From Clostridiales bacterium UBA3277 (lineage in GTDB: Bacteria; Bacillota; Clostridia; Oscillospirales; Oscillospiraceae): DNA of 11,326 bases. Within the stretch, counting starts at the first letter, position 1; every line of letters starts with the position of its first letter. The notes under the pieces were generated by a model that had not been told where the DNA came from, made no database searches, and worked only from the letters and a program-made list of their open reading frames with translations. The translations under genes were made by a program, and so were the position numbers. The stretch covers positions 1-11,326 of the forward strand of contig DETX01000050.1 in NCBI GenBank assembly GCA_002362145.1, written 5' to 3'. Shown here in pieces: positions 1-6,735 of the stretch.

Positions 1-1
1 C

Positions 2-514
2 GGCGGCATCGTCATCGCCGCCAAAACTGCCGAGGCTCTGCGGGTGATGAACCAGAAAATCAAGGACCGGGAGATCGACAAGCGGTATCTGGCCATTGTG
101 GAGGGGACGCCGAAGCCCCGGGAGGGGAACCTCAAGGGCTACCTCTTCAAGGACGCGAAAAAGAACCGGGTCTTTGTCTCCGACACCCCCCAGCCCGGGG
201 CCAAATCCTGCCAGACCAACTATGAAGTCCTCTCCAGCCGGAACGGACTGAGCCTGGTGGAGTGCCAGCTGATCACCGGCCGGACCCACCAGATCCGGGC
301 CCAGTTCGCCCACGCCGGCCATCCCCTGCTGGGGGACGGAAAGTACGGCAAGCTGGACAAGCGTTTCGACCGGAGCTATCAGGCCCTCTACTCCTACAAG
401 CTGACCTTCCGCTTCACCACCGACGCCGGGGCCCTTTCCTATCTGGACGGAAGGAGCTTCCAGGTGGATCAGGTGGATTTCGCGGAGGAATATTTCCCCG
501 GCGCCAAATTTTGA
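2..514 (+). CDS. RluA-family 23S rRNA/tRNA pseudouridine synthase, C-terminal part (5' truncated by window)
   Basis: The reading frame enters open from the left edge and ends at TGA 512-514, giving about 170 residues. The family isomerises uridine to pseudouridine in rRNA or tRNA. Visible family features are GGIVIAAKT at the very start, which is the segment that follows the catalytic Asp of the HRLD-x-x-T/S-G motif in RluA enzymes, then KRYLAIVEG and the conserved LITGRTHQIRAQFAHAGHPLLGD-type C-terminal block (GRTHQIR). The catalytic Asp itself therefore lies just outside the window. The final residues (AEEYFPGAKF) form a normal C-terminus, so the 3' end is intact. The peptidase E-like gene follows 20 nt downstream on the same strand, so the two are probably cotranscribed. 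Which RNA position is modified cannot be told from this part (RluA, RluC or RluD-like subgroups). Confidence 0.93.
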   Translation, partial: GGIVIAAKTAEALRVMNQKIKDREIDKRYLAIVEGTPKPREGNLKGYLFKDAKKNRVFVSDTPQPGAKSCQTNYEVLSSRNGLSLVECQLITGRTHQIRAQFAHAGHPLLGDGKYGKLDKRFDRSYQALYSYKLTFRFTTDAGALSYLDGRSFQVDQVDFAEEYFPGAKF

Positions 515-534
515 GAATACCAGGTGGTTTCAGC

Positions 535-1263
535 ATGACCCTGTTTTTGACCAGCAGTCCCTTCGTGGAGAACGCAGAGGGACCCATCTTATCCAACGCC
601 AACGGTTTTATTGACCGCATCCGGGAGGCCCTGCCCCCCTTCCCCCGGTGTCTCTTCGTGGCGGCGGACCCGGAGCGCCGGGACCTTTGCTGCCAGTTCG
701 GCACCGACGTGGTCACCGCCTTTTCCCGGGAGGGGATTCTCTTTTCCGCCTTCCAGGTCCTGGACAGCTGGAACGGCGCGGAGGCCCCCGCCCTTTTGGA
801 AAACGCCGACTTTCTAGTCCTGGCCGGAGGCCACGTGCCCACCCAGAACGACTTTCTCCGGGAGACAGGCCTGGCGGAATCCTTGAAGGGCTGGGAGGGC
901 GTCGTCATGGGCATCAGCGCCGGTTCCATGAACTGCGCCGAGTATGTCTACGTCCAGCCCGAGGAGCCGGGGGAATCCGCCCCGGACTTTCCCCGCTGGG
1001 CCCGGGGCCTGGGGCTCACCGGCGTCAACATCCTGCCCCACTACCAGAAGGTGCGGAACAACATTCTCGACGGGCTGCGGCTTTTTGAGGACATCACCTA
1101 TACCGACAGCTTTGGAAATTGCTTTTTCGCCCTGGCGGATGGAAGTTATGTCTACCAGGACCCGGAGCGCCTGCTGCTCTTCGGGGAGGGGTATGTTCTC
1201 CGGGATGGGATTCTGGAGCCGCTGACCCGGGAGGGAGAGGTATTCGACCTCTCCTGCCTGTAG
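535..1263 (+). CDS. Peptidase E-like protein (family S51, class I glutamine amidotransferase-like fold)
   Basis: Protein of 242 residues. The start is ATG 535, where MTLFLTSSP is the usual family N-terminus and a GGTGG ribosome site lies about 8 nt upstream; the longer open frame reaching back to 262 only overlaps the pseudouridine synthase gene. Family S51 enzymes are cytoplasmic serine peptidases; the best known ones cleave Asp-X dipeptides. Visible features are the LAGGHVPTQND loop (residues 96-106), the nucleophile elbow GISAGSMN with Ser128 at 126-133, and NILPHYQ with His169 as the likely triad His. The length matches the family (about 230-245). It ends 40 nt before a strong terminator hairpin. 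Substrate is unknown; a cyanophycinase-like or other dipeptidase role is possible. Confidence 0.85.
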   Translation: MTLFLTSSPFVENAEGPILSNANGFIDRIREALPPFPRCLFVAADPERRDLCCQFGTDVVTAFSREGILFSAFQVLDSWNGAEAPALLENADFLVLAGGHVPTQNDFLRETGLAESLKGWEGVVMGISAGSMNCAEYVYVQPEEPGESAPDFPRWARGLGLTGVNILPHYQKVRNNILDGLRLFEDITYTDSFGNCFFALADGSYVYQDPERLLLFGEGYVLRDGILEPLTREGEVFDLSCL

Positions 1264-1303
1264 ATTGTTCCGCGTCAAGGAATCGGATCGTGCAGCGTTC
1301 ATA

Positions 1304-1342
1304 AAAAAGGAGTATGGATTTTTTGAATCCATACTCCTTTTT
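1304..1342. terminator. Bidirectional intrinsic terminator between convergent genes
   Basis: A perfect 17-bp stem (1304-1320 with 1326-1342) closes on a 5-nt loop (TTTTG). The stem base is A5/T5, so either strand gives a hairpin ending in a U-run. It lies between the end of the peptidase E-like gene (+) and the end of the M50-like gene (-), the expected place for a shared terminator. Confidence 0.95.
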
Positions 1343-1355
1343 CGTTCTGCCCGTT

Positions 1356-1943
1356 CTATCCTCTTCTTGATTTTATGAAAAAAATGATTCTGCCGGCACA
1401 CATGGATACCACCGTAACCGCGTTCCATATTACGACAAACACCTGAAAGTCACCGGGAACACTTTTTAACAGGAAAAGATATACGGCAGTTAATAACAGC
1501 CCCACGCAGATATTTACGATCCGCAATTTGGGCATATGCTCCGCAATGATTGCCATATCGCTTACCAAATAGAGGCTTCCAATAAAGAGATAACTAAAAA
1601 TCTCCGCGGTATGCAATGTTATAAACAGCCACAGTGCCATGTTCCAATACAAATTATCCACCAGCACGGCCTTCAGAATGACTCCGGCGATGAATGCCCA
1701 GATTGCGTTCGCGAAAACCCCGCCATATGCAATCAAAGCATACTGCTTCGCATTCAAACGATTCCACGCTTCCATATCCACTTCTCCCGGTGTTGAGAAG
1801 AAAATATAGGGTTTCACATTCACTTTCAGCCAGCCCTGTTTTACTCCAAAATGGCATTCCCAAAAAGAATGCCCCACTTCATGAAGCCATACCGTCAGAT
1901 ACAGCACGGCATAACCAATTACTGCAAAAAGCAGATATCTCAT
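1356..1943 (-). CDS. Putative M50-like zinc metalloprotease, small integral membrane protein
   Basis: Protein of 195 residues, start ATG 1943 with GGGAG about 10 nt upstream. A first membrane helix runs directly into HEVGH (residues 21-25: His21, Glu22, His25), the HExxH zinc site placed within a helix as in M50 site-2 proteases. Later hydrophobic segments lie near residues 70-94, 101-125, 140-160 and 165-185. Asp129, in GSLYLVSDM, is a candidate third zinc ligand equivalent to the Asp of the M50 NPxPDG motif, but the canonical sequence is not there. Its base composition is clearly lower in GC than all neighbours (many AT-ending codons), which suggests acquisition by transfer. It is bounded by the 1304-1342 terminator and a 115-nt gap, so it is probably a single-gene unit. 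Substrate is unknown; a role as a housekeeping SpoIVFB/RseP-type protease is not shown. Confidence 0.7.
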   Translation of the reverse strand: MRYLLFAVIGYAVLYLTVWLHEVGHSFWECHFGVKQGWLKVNVKPYIFFSTPGEVDMEAWNRLNAKQYALIAYGGVFANAIWAFIAGVILKAVLVDNLYWNMALWLFITLHTAEIFSYLFIGSLYLVSDMAIIAEHMPKLRIVNICVGLLLTAVYLFLLKSVPGDFQVFVVIWNAVTVVSMCAGRIIFFIKSRRG

Positions 1944-2058
1944 TTCTAATTGCTCCCAATCTCATTTTTCTCTTGGGATGGAAACAGAAGGCTTCCATCC
2001 ATATAAGCGCTTCTCGCCCAGACGCGTTTTCCCGTTTTCGCCGCGTAGTGCGGGAGTT

Positions 2059-2529
2059 TTATACGCAGGGCTTGCCCACATCCACCCAGGCGGTAAAGCC
2101 GGAGTGCTCCTCCAATTCCGGGATGGTCAGGCCGATGGCGCTGCTGCCGCTGCCCGCCGCGGGATAGACCATGGCGTACCGCTTTAAGGATACGTCCAGG
2201 TAGACCTCCACCCCGTCGTTCACGGCAAAGGGGCAGACCCCGCCCACCGCATGGCCGATCTTCTCCGCTGCCTCCTGGTGGGAGAGCATTTTGGCTTTGA
2301 CGCCGAACTGGGCCTTGTACTTGGCGTTGTCCACCTTCCTGTCCCCTGCCATCACCACCAGGACGGCCCGGTCCCCCACGGCGAAGGACAGGGTCTTGGC
2401 AATCCGGCCGGGCCCCACACCCAGGGCCTGGGCGGCCAGCTCCACGGTGGCGCTGGAGCAGTCGAATTCCAGCACCCGCTCCTCCATGCCCCGGGAGGCG
2501 AAATAGGCTCTCACTTTTTCAATGGACAT
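2059..2529 (-). CDS. YbaK/EbsC-type aminoacyl-tRNA deacylase (Cys-tRNA(Pro) or related editing enzyme)
   Basis: Protein of 156 residues. ATG 2529 (MSIEKVRAYF) is chosen over the longer frame because GAGAGG precedes it by about 9 nt and the family begins here. Members hydrolyse mischarged aminoacyl-tRNAs in the cytoplasm, in the free-standing editing-domain class. Visible features are SSATVELAAQALG, then RIAKTLSF with the conserved Lys45 of the editing pocket, AGDRKVDNAKYK, GGVCPFAV and the C-terminal LTIPELEEHSG. The start overlaps the end of the M14 peptidase gene by 19 nt, so translation is probably coupled and both genes share the promoter at 3465-3492. Which tRNA it edits (Cys-tRNA-Pro, Ala-tRNA-Pro or other) cannot be read from the sequence. 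Confidence 0.9.
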   Translation of the reverse strand: MSIEKVRAYFASRGMEERVLEFDCSSATVELAAQALGVGPGRIAKTLSFAVGDRAVLVVMAGDRKVDNAKYKAQFGVKAKMLSHQEAAEKIGHAVGGVCPFAVNDGVEVYLDVSLKRYAMVYPAAGSGSSAIGLTIPELEEHSGFTAWVDVGKPCV

Positions 2530-3431
2530 AACTGGTTTTCCTCTCTTTCTTGCAGCCATGCGGCAATGGCGGGCAGGACCTCCCGGTTCCGCTCCCAAAT
2601 ATCCCGGGCCTCCTCGGCCCGCAAGGGCGCCTCTCCCCGGCCGATCTCGATGGTCAGGGAGGGGATGCCCAGGCTGTCCACGGCCCAGTCCTTGTAGCCT
2701 CCCCCGGCCAAGCCCGCGCTTCCCTCCATGGGGTAGCCCGTCACCGCCGCCACTGCCTCCCCCAGGGACCGGGAGAGACGGTTCACCGGCTGCTTTTTTC
2801 CGTACTCATAGTAGATGACGCTGCCGGAGGCGTGATAGCTCACCGTCACGGCAAAGGGATACCGGAGGGTGTAGTCCCGGAGGGTCCTGGCTTCGGCAGC
2901 GGAAAAGGGGGCCTCCCCCCGGAAATTCTCCGACGACGGAACCCCGGGGCCCTCCAAAAGCTCCCACCCCGCCGGAAAATTCCGGTTCAGGTCCGTGCCC
3001 AGGGCATTGGCCTTCCAGCGGTGGGCATAGCGCTCCGGCTCTTCCCCGGTCCGGCCCGCGGCCAGGTCCTGCCGGTAGATCTCCTCCCGGCGGCCGCTCA
3101 AAAGGCCCCTTTGGGAGATTTCCACGGCGTCGGGGTTCATCATGGGCAAAAAATGCCAGCAGATGTCCCGGGGCAGGTTCTGGTCCTGCGCCCTTTCCGC
3201 CATGGCCGCCAGCAGCCAGGCAGTCATGTGCTCCCGGGCGTGAATGGCCCCCTGTAAAAGGACATGGCAGGGGGCTTTCCGGTCTCCCAGGCACAGGGCC
3301 GGGATGGGCCGCCCTTCCTCGCTTTTCCCCGGAAATTCCAGGGCGGTTCCGGGGTGGGCGCTCAGATGTTCCAGCGCCTCCAGCACCTTTTCATAGGAAA
3401 TATGGGCGGCATCGCGAAAAAAAACCGTCAC
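2511..3431 (-). CDS. M14-family zinc carboxypeptidase
   Basis: Protein of 306 residues. The start is taken as GTG 3431 (VTVFFRDAAH), which follows a strong GGGGAGGGGAGAG ribosome site; the longer frame has no ribosome site and crosses the promoter. The family pattern is complete: HAREH (zinc ligands His64 and Glu67), MNPDAV (98-103), DLNRNFPAGW (Asn149 and Arg150, equivalent to the substrate-binding Asn144/Arg145 of carboxypeptidase A), SYHASG (third zinc ligand His200) and TIEIG (catalytic Glu262). It resembles clostridial and bacillar gamma-D-glutamyl-diaminopimelate peptidases that trim peptidoglycan peptides, though that substrate is inferred. No signal peptide or LysM domain is visible, so it probably acts on recycled muropeptides in the cytoplasm. 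It is followed directly, with a 19-nt overlap, by the YbaK-type gene. Confidence 0.9.
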   Translation of the reverse strand: MTVFFRDAAHISYEKVLEALEHLSAHPGTALEFPGKSEEGRPIPALCLGDRKAPCHVLLQGAIHAREHMTAWLLAAMAERAQDQNLPRDICWHFLPMMNPDAVEISQRGLLSGRREEIYRQDLAAGRTGEEPERYAHRWKANALGTDLNRNFPAGWELLEGPGVPSSENFRGEAPFSAAEARTLRDYTLRYPFAVTVSYHASGSVIYYEYGKKQPVNRLSRSLGEAVAAVTGYPMEGSAGLAGGGYKDWAVDSLGIPSLTIEIGRGEAPLRAEEARDIWERNREVLPAIAAWLQEREENQLCPLKK

Positions 3432-3464
3432 GCTCTCCCCTCCCCCTCTGGATTTTGTGGCTAC

Positions 3465-3492
3465 ATCATACCACGCCCGGCGGGTCTGTCCA
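3465..3492 (-). promoter_or_regulatory. Promoter for the M14 peptidase - ybaK-type unit
   Basis: On the minus strand TGGACA (3487-3492, 5 of 6 to TTGACA) is followed after 16 nt by TATGAT (3465-3470, 5 of 6 to TATAAT) with an upstream TGG (extended -10). The predicted leader is about 25-30 nt and ends at the GTG start at 3431. It lies just after the end of the sorting-signal gene. Confidence 0.75.
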
Positions 3493-3519
3493 GAAAAAGG
3501 GAGGAATCTTAAGAAATTC

Positions 3520-4074
3520 TTAAGTTTTTTTCCGCTTTCTGGCGGATGCCAGGCAGCCCAGAAGCCCCGCCCCGGACAGGGCCATGCCCACGATGCCGGG
3601 AATGGGGCCCCAGGGATCGCCGGTGACCGGGATGGTACCGGTGATGAGGCCCGCCTGGGGATAGGCATGGAGGGACATCTCCCCATTCATGGGCAGGGGG
3701 ATGAGGAAGGGCGCCACGCCCCCCTGGCTCCGGGCCAGCAGGTAGAGCCCCGGGGTCAGGCCCTGGAAGTCCGCGCTGCCGGAATCGTCCAGATACTCCC
3801 GGAAGCTGGCCTGGTCCCAGACCATCTCCTCCAGCCAGCTTGCCAGGTGGGAGGATCTGGCGTCCTCCTCCCGGACAAAGCCGCCGCCGAAGAGCTCATA
3901 GAGCCGGTAGCCCTCCTCGGCGGTGTCCGCCACCCGATACAGGTCCACATAGCCGCTTTTGTCCGCCGCCTCCGCCTCTAATGTCACCCGGATGGAGCCC
4001 CCCTCCGTGGCTCTGGCGGGGAGGAAGAAGCAGGGAAGCAGCAAAAGCAGAAAGATCAGCCGTCGTTTGTACAT
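3520..4074 (-). CDS. Secreted, sortase-anchored small surface protein with pilin/SpaA-like beta domain
   Basis: Protein of 184 residues, ATG 4074. The N-terminus has Lys/Arg then a leucine-rich core ending LPARA (about residues 1-23), a signal peptide. The C-terminus has the sorting signal IPVTG (148-152), a hydrophobic stretch (about 159-177) and the basic tail ARKRKKT, the order expected for an LPXTG-type sortase substrate with Ile in place of Leu. The block DFQGLTPGLYLLA (102-114) resembles the strand motif of SpaA/Cna-B-type pilin domains (FxGLxPGxYxL), but the Glu that usually follows in isopeptide-forming domains is not seen. It is probably linked to peptidoglycan or to a pilus. No sortase gene lies in the window. 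The ribosome site AAAGGGG lies within the hairpin at 4081-4122. I cannot name a specific family. Confidence 0.75.
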   Translation of the reverse strand: MYKRRLIFLLLLLPCFFLPARATEGGSIRVTLEAEAADKSGYVDLYRVADTAEEGYRLYELFGGGFVREEDARSSHLASWLEEMVWDQASFREYLDDSGSADFQGLTPGLYLLARSQGGVAPFLIPLPMNGEMSLHAYPQAGLITGTIPVTGDPWGPIPGIVGMALSGAGLLGCLASARKRKKT

Positions 4075-4080
4075 GGAAAA

Positions 4081-4122
4081 CGCCCCTTTCGTGTGATACC
4101 CTCAGTATACACGAAAGGGGCG
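4081..4122 (-). promoter_or_regulatory. Hairpin in the leader of the sorting-signal gene (contains its ribosome site; also terminator-like)
   Basis: A perfect 14-bp inverted repeat, CGCCCCTTTCGTGT (4081-4094) and ACACGAAAGGGGCG (4109-4122), with a 14-nt loop. In minus-strand RNA the 3' arm carries the AAAGGGG ribosome site of the gene starting at 4074 and is followed by UUUU. It could end transcription from the DHHW gene, hide the ribosome site in read-through RNA, or both. The loop contains TATACT (4104-4109), a possible -10 box; no good -35 box was found. A transcript starting there would lack the 5' arm and leave the ribosome site free. Confidence 0.7.
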
Positions 4123-4156
4123 GGGCTTTGGGTCGAAGGGAGGCCCGGCTGGAGAT

Positions 4157-5245
4157 TTACCCCAGAGCGGCGCTCTGGTTTAAGACGGTGGTGCTGTAGA
4201 GAAACAGCACGTCCCTGCCATCCGCGTCCAGATAGTCCCCCAAAAGACTGGTTTTCAGATAGCGGATATCCACCAGGGTGATCCGGCGGTAGCCCTGGAC
4301 CAGCAGAGGCACCATGCTGCTGCCGAAGGAATCCCGAAATACAATGAGCTCCCGGTCCGTTGAAGCCCCAGGGTTTTCGATGGTCAGAAGGCTCTTGGCG
4401 CCGGAGAGGTAGACATCGTACAAATCCCGGCTCGCCAGCTTGGCGGGATCGTATACCGGCATGGTCTTTCCCGTCTCATGGTCGCAGACGGCGCAGGCGG
4501 ACAGGGTTTCGCTTTCCAGCAGGGTGATGGTGTCAGGCTTCAGCGGCAGGGCCGCCTGGCCGCAGTAGACGCCGTAGAAGGGCCGGTCCAGAACAGCCGG
4601 GGTGAAGTCCTCCTCCCGGGGCTCCGGGATTCCCAGGGTGGCGCACAGCCTCCGCGCCGTGGGAAGCAGGGCCTCCTGCCGCCAATGGGCGTCGGTGCGG
4701 TAGTAGCTGTCCGCAGTGAGGGTGTCCGTCAGGTCCACAAATTGGGCCCAGGGCATTCCCGCCTCCACTTTCTCAAACAGCACTTCGTAGTCCATACGCA
4801 GATGGCCGCTGGGCTCGGCAAGATAATAGTTTTTATCCGGGACGACGGCGGCATAAATGCCCGCCGCGCCTTGCAAATGATTCTCATAAATGGTCTCAAA
4901 CAGCCCCAGGGCATGGTCTGCGGAGGTTTTGTTCAGGGGATATTCCTGCTTTGCCGCATGGCCGCTCCAGAGATAGATGCCGTTCATGTCCTTCTGCCGG
5001 AACAGCTTCCTGCTCACCCGGGCCTTGATGCCCCGGAAGCTCTGGCGCAGGGGGAACTGGTCCAGGCTGTATTTTTCGAAGTCCTCCATGAACCGGCCGG
5101 AGAGCAGGCCCTTTGCCGTGACCTCCGGCATCTGGGCCAGGGGGCGGCGCTCGGCTTCGGAGAGGGTCCGGGGCGGCAGGAGCCAGGCTCCCAGGGTCAG
5201 GGCGGCCCAGAGGGCCAGCAGGATTCCAAATGTCACTTTTTTCAC
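4157..5245 (-). CDS. DHHW-family (AlgX/AlgJ-like SGNH) protein, partner of MBOAT acyltransferase
   Basis: Protein of 362 residues starting at GTG 5245; an overlapping ATG at 5247 is followed at once by TGA and cannot be the start. AGGAGG lies about 6 nt upstream. The N-terminus (KKVTFGILLALWAALTLGAWLL) is a signal peptide or signal anchor, so the protein faces outside the membrane. Visible features are an N-terminal RRPLAQMP and FMEDFEKYSLDQFPLR block typical of DHHW proteins, TDAHW (Asp185, His187, the catalytic Asp-x-His of AlgX/AlgJ-like proteins; the family name motif is DHHW), and FRDSFGSSM (302-311), with Ser306 the likely nucleophile. Such proteins pass acyl groups, usually acetyl, from the MBOAT membrane protein to an extracellular polymer. 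The MBOAT gene ends 13 nt upstream, supporting a two-gene export/acylation unit. The polymer is unknown. Confidence 0.85.
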   Translation of the reverse strand: MKKVTFGILLALWAALTLGAWLLPPRTLSEAERRPLAQMPEVTAKGLLSGRFMEDFEKYSLDQFPLRQSFRGIKARVSRKLFRQKDMNGIYLWSGHAAKQEYPLNKTSADHALGLFETIYENHLQGAAGIYAAVVPDKNYYLAEPSGHLRMDYEVLFEKVEAGMPWAQFVDLTDTLTADSYYRTDAHWRQEALLPTARRLCATLGIPEPREEDFTPAVLDRPFYGVYCGQAALPLKPDTITLLESETLSACAVCDHETGKTMPVYDPAKLASRDLYDVYLSGAKSLLTIENPGASTDRELIVFRDSFGSSMVPLLVQGYRRITLVDIRYLKTSLLGDYLDADGRDVLFLYSTTVLNQSAALG

Positions 5246-5258
5246 ATGCTTCCCTCCT

Positions 5259-6635
5259 TTAGAACCGGAAATAGAGGAAGGGGCTGAAGGAGCCGTCCAC
5301 TAGATAGGCTGTGGACACCAGCAGCAAAAACGCCAGCGCCGCCAGCTCCCACAGAGGGCCCGTCCTTCCCGACCGGATCTTCATCGCTGCCCGCTTGGGC
5401 AGGGGGGTTGCCCCCATGATTCCCAGCAGCAGCAAAACCGCGTAGCTGGCAAGGTAATACCCCGTCTCCGCCGTATAGAAGGGCAGATTTCCAAAGCCGA
5501 AGAGGCAGGTAAAATCCTGCCACGCCTCCCCCAGGCTTCCGGCGTTGAACAGGACAAAGCTCAGAACCACCGTCAGCATCACATATCCGTGGCGCAAAGC
5601 CCCCGGGAGTTTTTCCAGAATCGGGGTCTGCTTTTCCAGAAGCAGCAGCCCCGCGAAGAACAGGCCCCAGAGGACAAAATTCCAGGCGGCGCCGTGCCAG
5701 AGGCCGGTGAGCACCCAAACGATCAGAATGTTGCGAATCCACTTGCCCCTGGAGCAGCGGCTGCCCCCCAGGGGAATGTAGACGTAATCCCGGAACCAGC
5801 TTCCCAGGCTCATATGCCACCGCCGCCAGAATTCCGTAATACTCCCCGACAGGTAGGGATAGTCAAAATTTTCCAGAAAGTGAAAGCCAAAGACCCGGCC
5901 CAGGCCGATGGCCATGTCGGAATAGCCGGAAAAGTCGAAGTAGATGTTCAGGGTAAAGGAAATGGCATAAAGCCAGTAAAACAGCACCGACTTCTCCCCG
6001 CTCTGCCGGAACAGGCTGCAAAGCAGCGCGAACTGGTCCGCCAGGAGGACCTTTTTCCCCAGGCCAACCAAAAACCGCCCCAGGCCCGCCGCCACATTCC
6101 CGCTCTCCCGGTTTTCCAGCTCCCGGGCCACATCCGCGTATCGGACAATGGGGCCCGCGATGAGCTGGGGGAACAGGGAGACGTAGGCCCCGAAGCTGAC
6201 CAGATTTTTCTGGGGCGGGACCCTTCCCCGGTATACGTCCACCACATAGCTGATGCACTGAAAGGTATAGAAGCTGATGCCCACGGGCAGCGCCAGACGC
6301 AGCAGCGGAAGGCTCAGGCCTGTGAGGGAATTGAAGCTGCCGATAAAAAAGTCGGCATACTTAAAAAGGCCCAGAAGGAACAGGCTGGCTGCCACGGCGA
6401 AAATCATCCAGCCCCTTCTCCCCCGGTCCCCCGCCCTTCCCATGGCCAGGCCGCAGACGTAGAACAGCAGAATGGTAAACACCATCAGCAGCAGGAGCTT
6501 CGGTTCTCCCCAGCCGTAGAAAATCAGGCTGGAAATCAGCAGCACGACGTTTTTCCCCCGCTTCGGCGCGAGGAAATACACCCCCAGCACCGCCGGGAGG
6601 TAATAATACAGAAACGGGATGCTGGAAAAGATCAT
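5259..6635 (-). CDS. MBOAT-family membrane O-acyltransferase (AlgI/PatA-like)
   Basis: Protein of 458 residues with many membrane helices. ATG 6635 (MIFSSIPFLYYYLP) is chosen because GGGGAGAG lies about 5 nt upstream and the family starts here; an in-frame ATG at 6662 lacks a ribosome site. Family features are ALPVGISFYTFQ (115-126), FPQLIAGPIVRY (155-166), FDFSGYSDMAIGLG (233-246), FWRRWHMSLGSWFRDYVYIPLGG (269-291, His274) and GLWHGAAWNF (311-320) with His314, the invariant MBOAT catalytic His. The enzyme moves an acyl group, probably acetyl from a cytoplasmic donor, across the membrane to the DHHW protein encoded next. The length matches AlgI-type proteins (about 460-520). The leader contains the hairpin at 6663-6700, and no convincing promoter was found, so transcription may start within, or read through, the hairpin-dense element upstream. 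Confidence 0.93.
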   Translation of the reverse strand: MIFSSIPFLYYYLPAVLGVYFLAPKRGKNVVLLISSLIFYGWGEPKLLLLMVFTILLFYVCGLAMGRAGDRGRRGWMIFAVAASLFLLGLFKYADFFIGSFNSLTGLSLPLLRLALPVGISFYTFQCISYVVDVYRGRVPPQKNLVSFGAYVSLFPQLIAGPIVRYADVARELENRESGNVAAGLGRFLVGLGKKVLLADQFALLCSLFRQSGEKSVLFYWLYAISFTLNIYFDFSGYSDMAIGLGRVFGFHFLENFDYPYLSGSITEFWRRWHMSLGSWFRDYVYIPLGGSRCSRGKWIRNILIVWVLTGLWHGAAWNFVLWGLFFAGLLLLEKQTPILEKLPGALRHGYVMLTVVLSFVLFNAGSLGEAWQDFTCLFGFGNLPFYTAETGYYLASYAVLLLLGIMGATPLPKRAAMKIRSGRTGPLWELAALAFLLLVSTAYLVDGSFSPFLYFRF

Positions 6636-6662
6636 GGCGCTCTCCCCTTCCAAGAAATTCAT

Positions 6663-6700
6663 GGCGCAAAAGCAGAAGGGGGCCCTTCCGCATTTGCGCC
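6663..6700. repeat. Long imperfect hairpin in MBOAT leader
   Basis: GGCGCAAA (6663-6670) pairs with TTTGCGCC (6693-6700). Inside, an A/A mismatch is followed by GC, an A/C mismatch and GAAGGG pairing with CCCTTC around a GG loop, giving 16 pairs in 38 nt. It starts 28 nt upstream of the MBOAT start codon. No U-run follows on the minus strand, so it is not a standard terminator. Confidence 0.75.
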
Positions 6701-6710
6701 GGAGTGAAAG

Positions 6711-6735
6711 ATGGCAGCGGGGTAACCGCTGCCAT
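6711..6735. repeat. 25-bp palindrome, copy 1
   Basis: Arms ATGGCAGCGG (6711-6720) and CCGCTGCCAT (6726-6735) enclose the loop GGTAA. The sequence is identical, in the same orientation, to copy 2 at 7042-7066, so the pair acts as a direct repeat of a palindrome. Confidence 0.9.

Noticed and set aside
1976..2000. GGATGGAA/TTCCATCC hairpin in the gap before the M50-like gene as a terminator of the ybaK-type gene
   Set aside because: Eight base pairs with a 9-nt loop and no U-run; not enough to call.
3508..3524. AT-rich palindrome CTTAAGAA-A-TTCTTAAG at the end of the sorting-signal gene as a terminator
   Set aside because: It is short, contains almost no GC, overlaps the stop codon and has no U-run on the minus strand; it is a weak candidate at most.
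4478..5287. Plus-strand open frame opposite the DHHW gene
   Set aside because: Shadow of the real minus-strand gene; low-complexity composition and no family motifs.
5589..6707. Long plus-strand open frame opposite the MBOAT gene
   Set aside because: It is antisense to an intact MBOAT gene with clear motifs, is rich in Pro/Gln/Arg as expected for the reverse of a GC-rich gene, and has no ribosome site.
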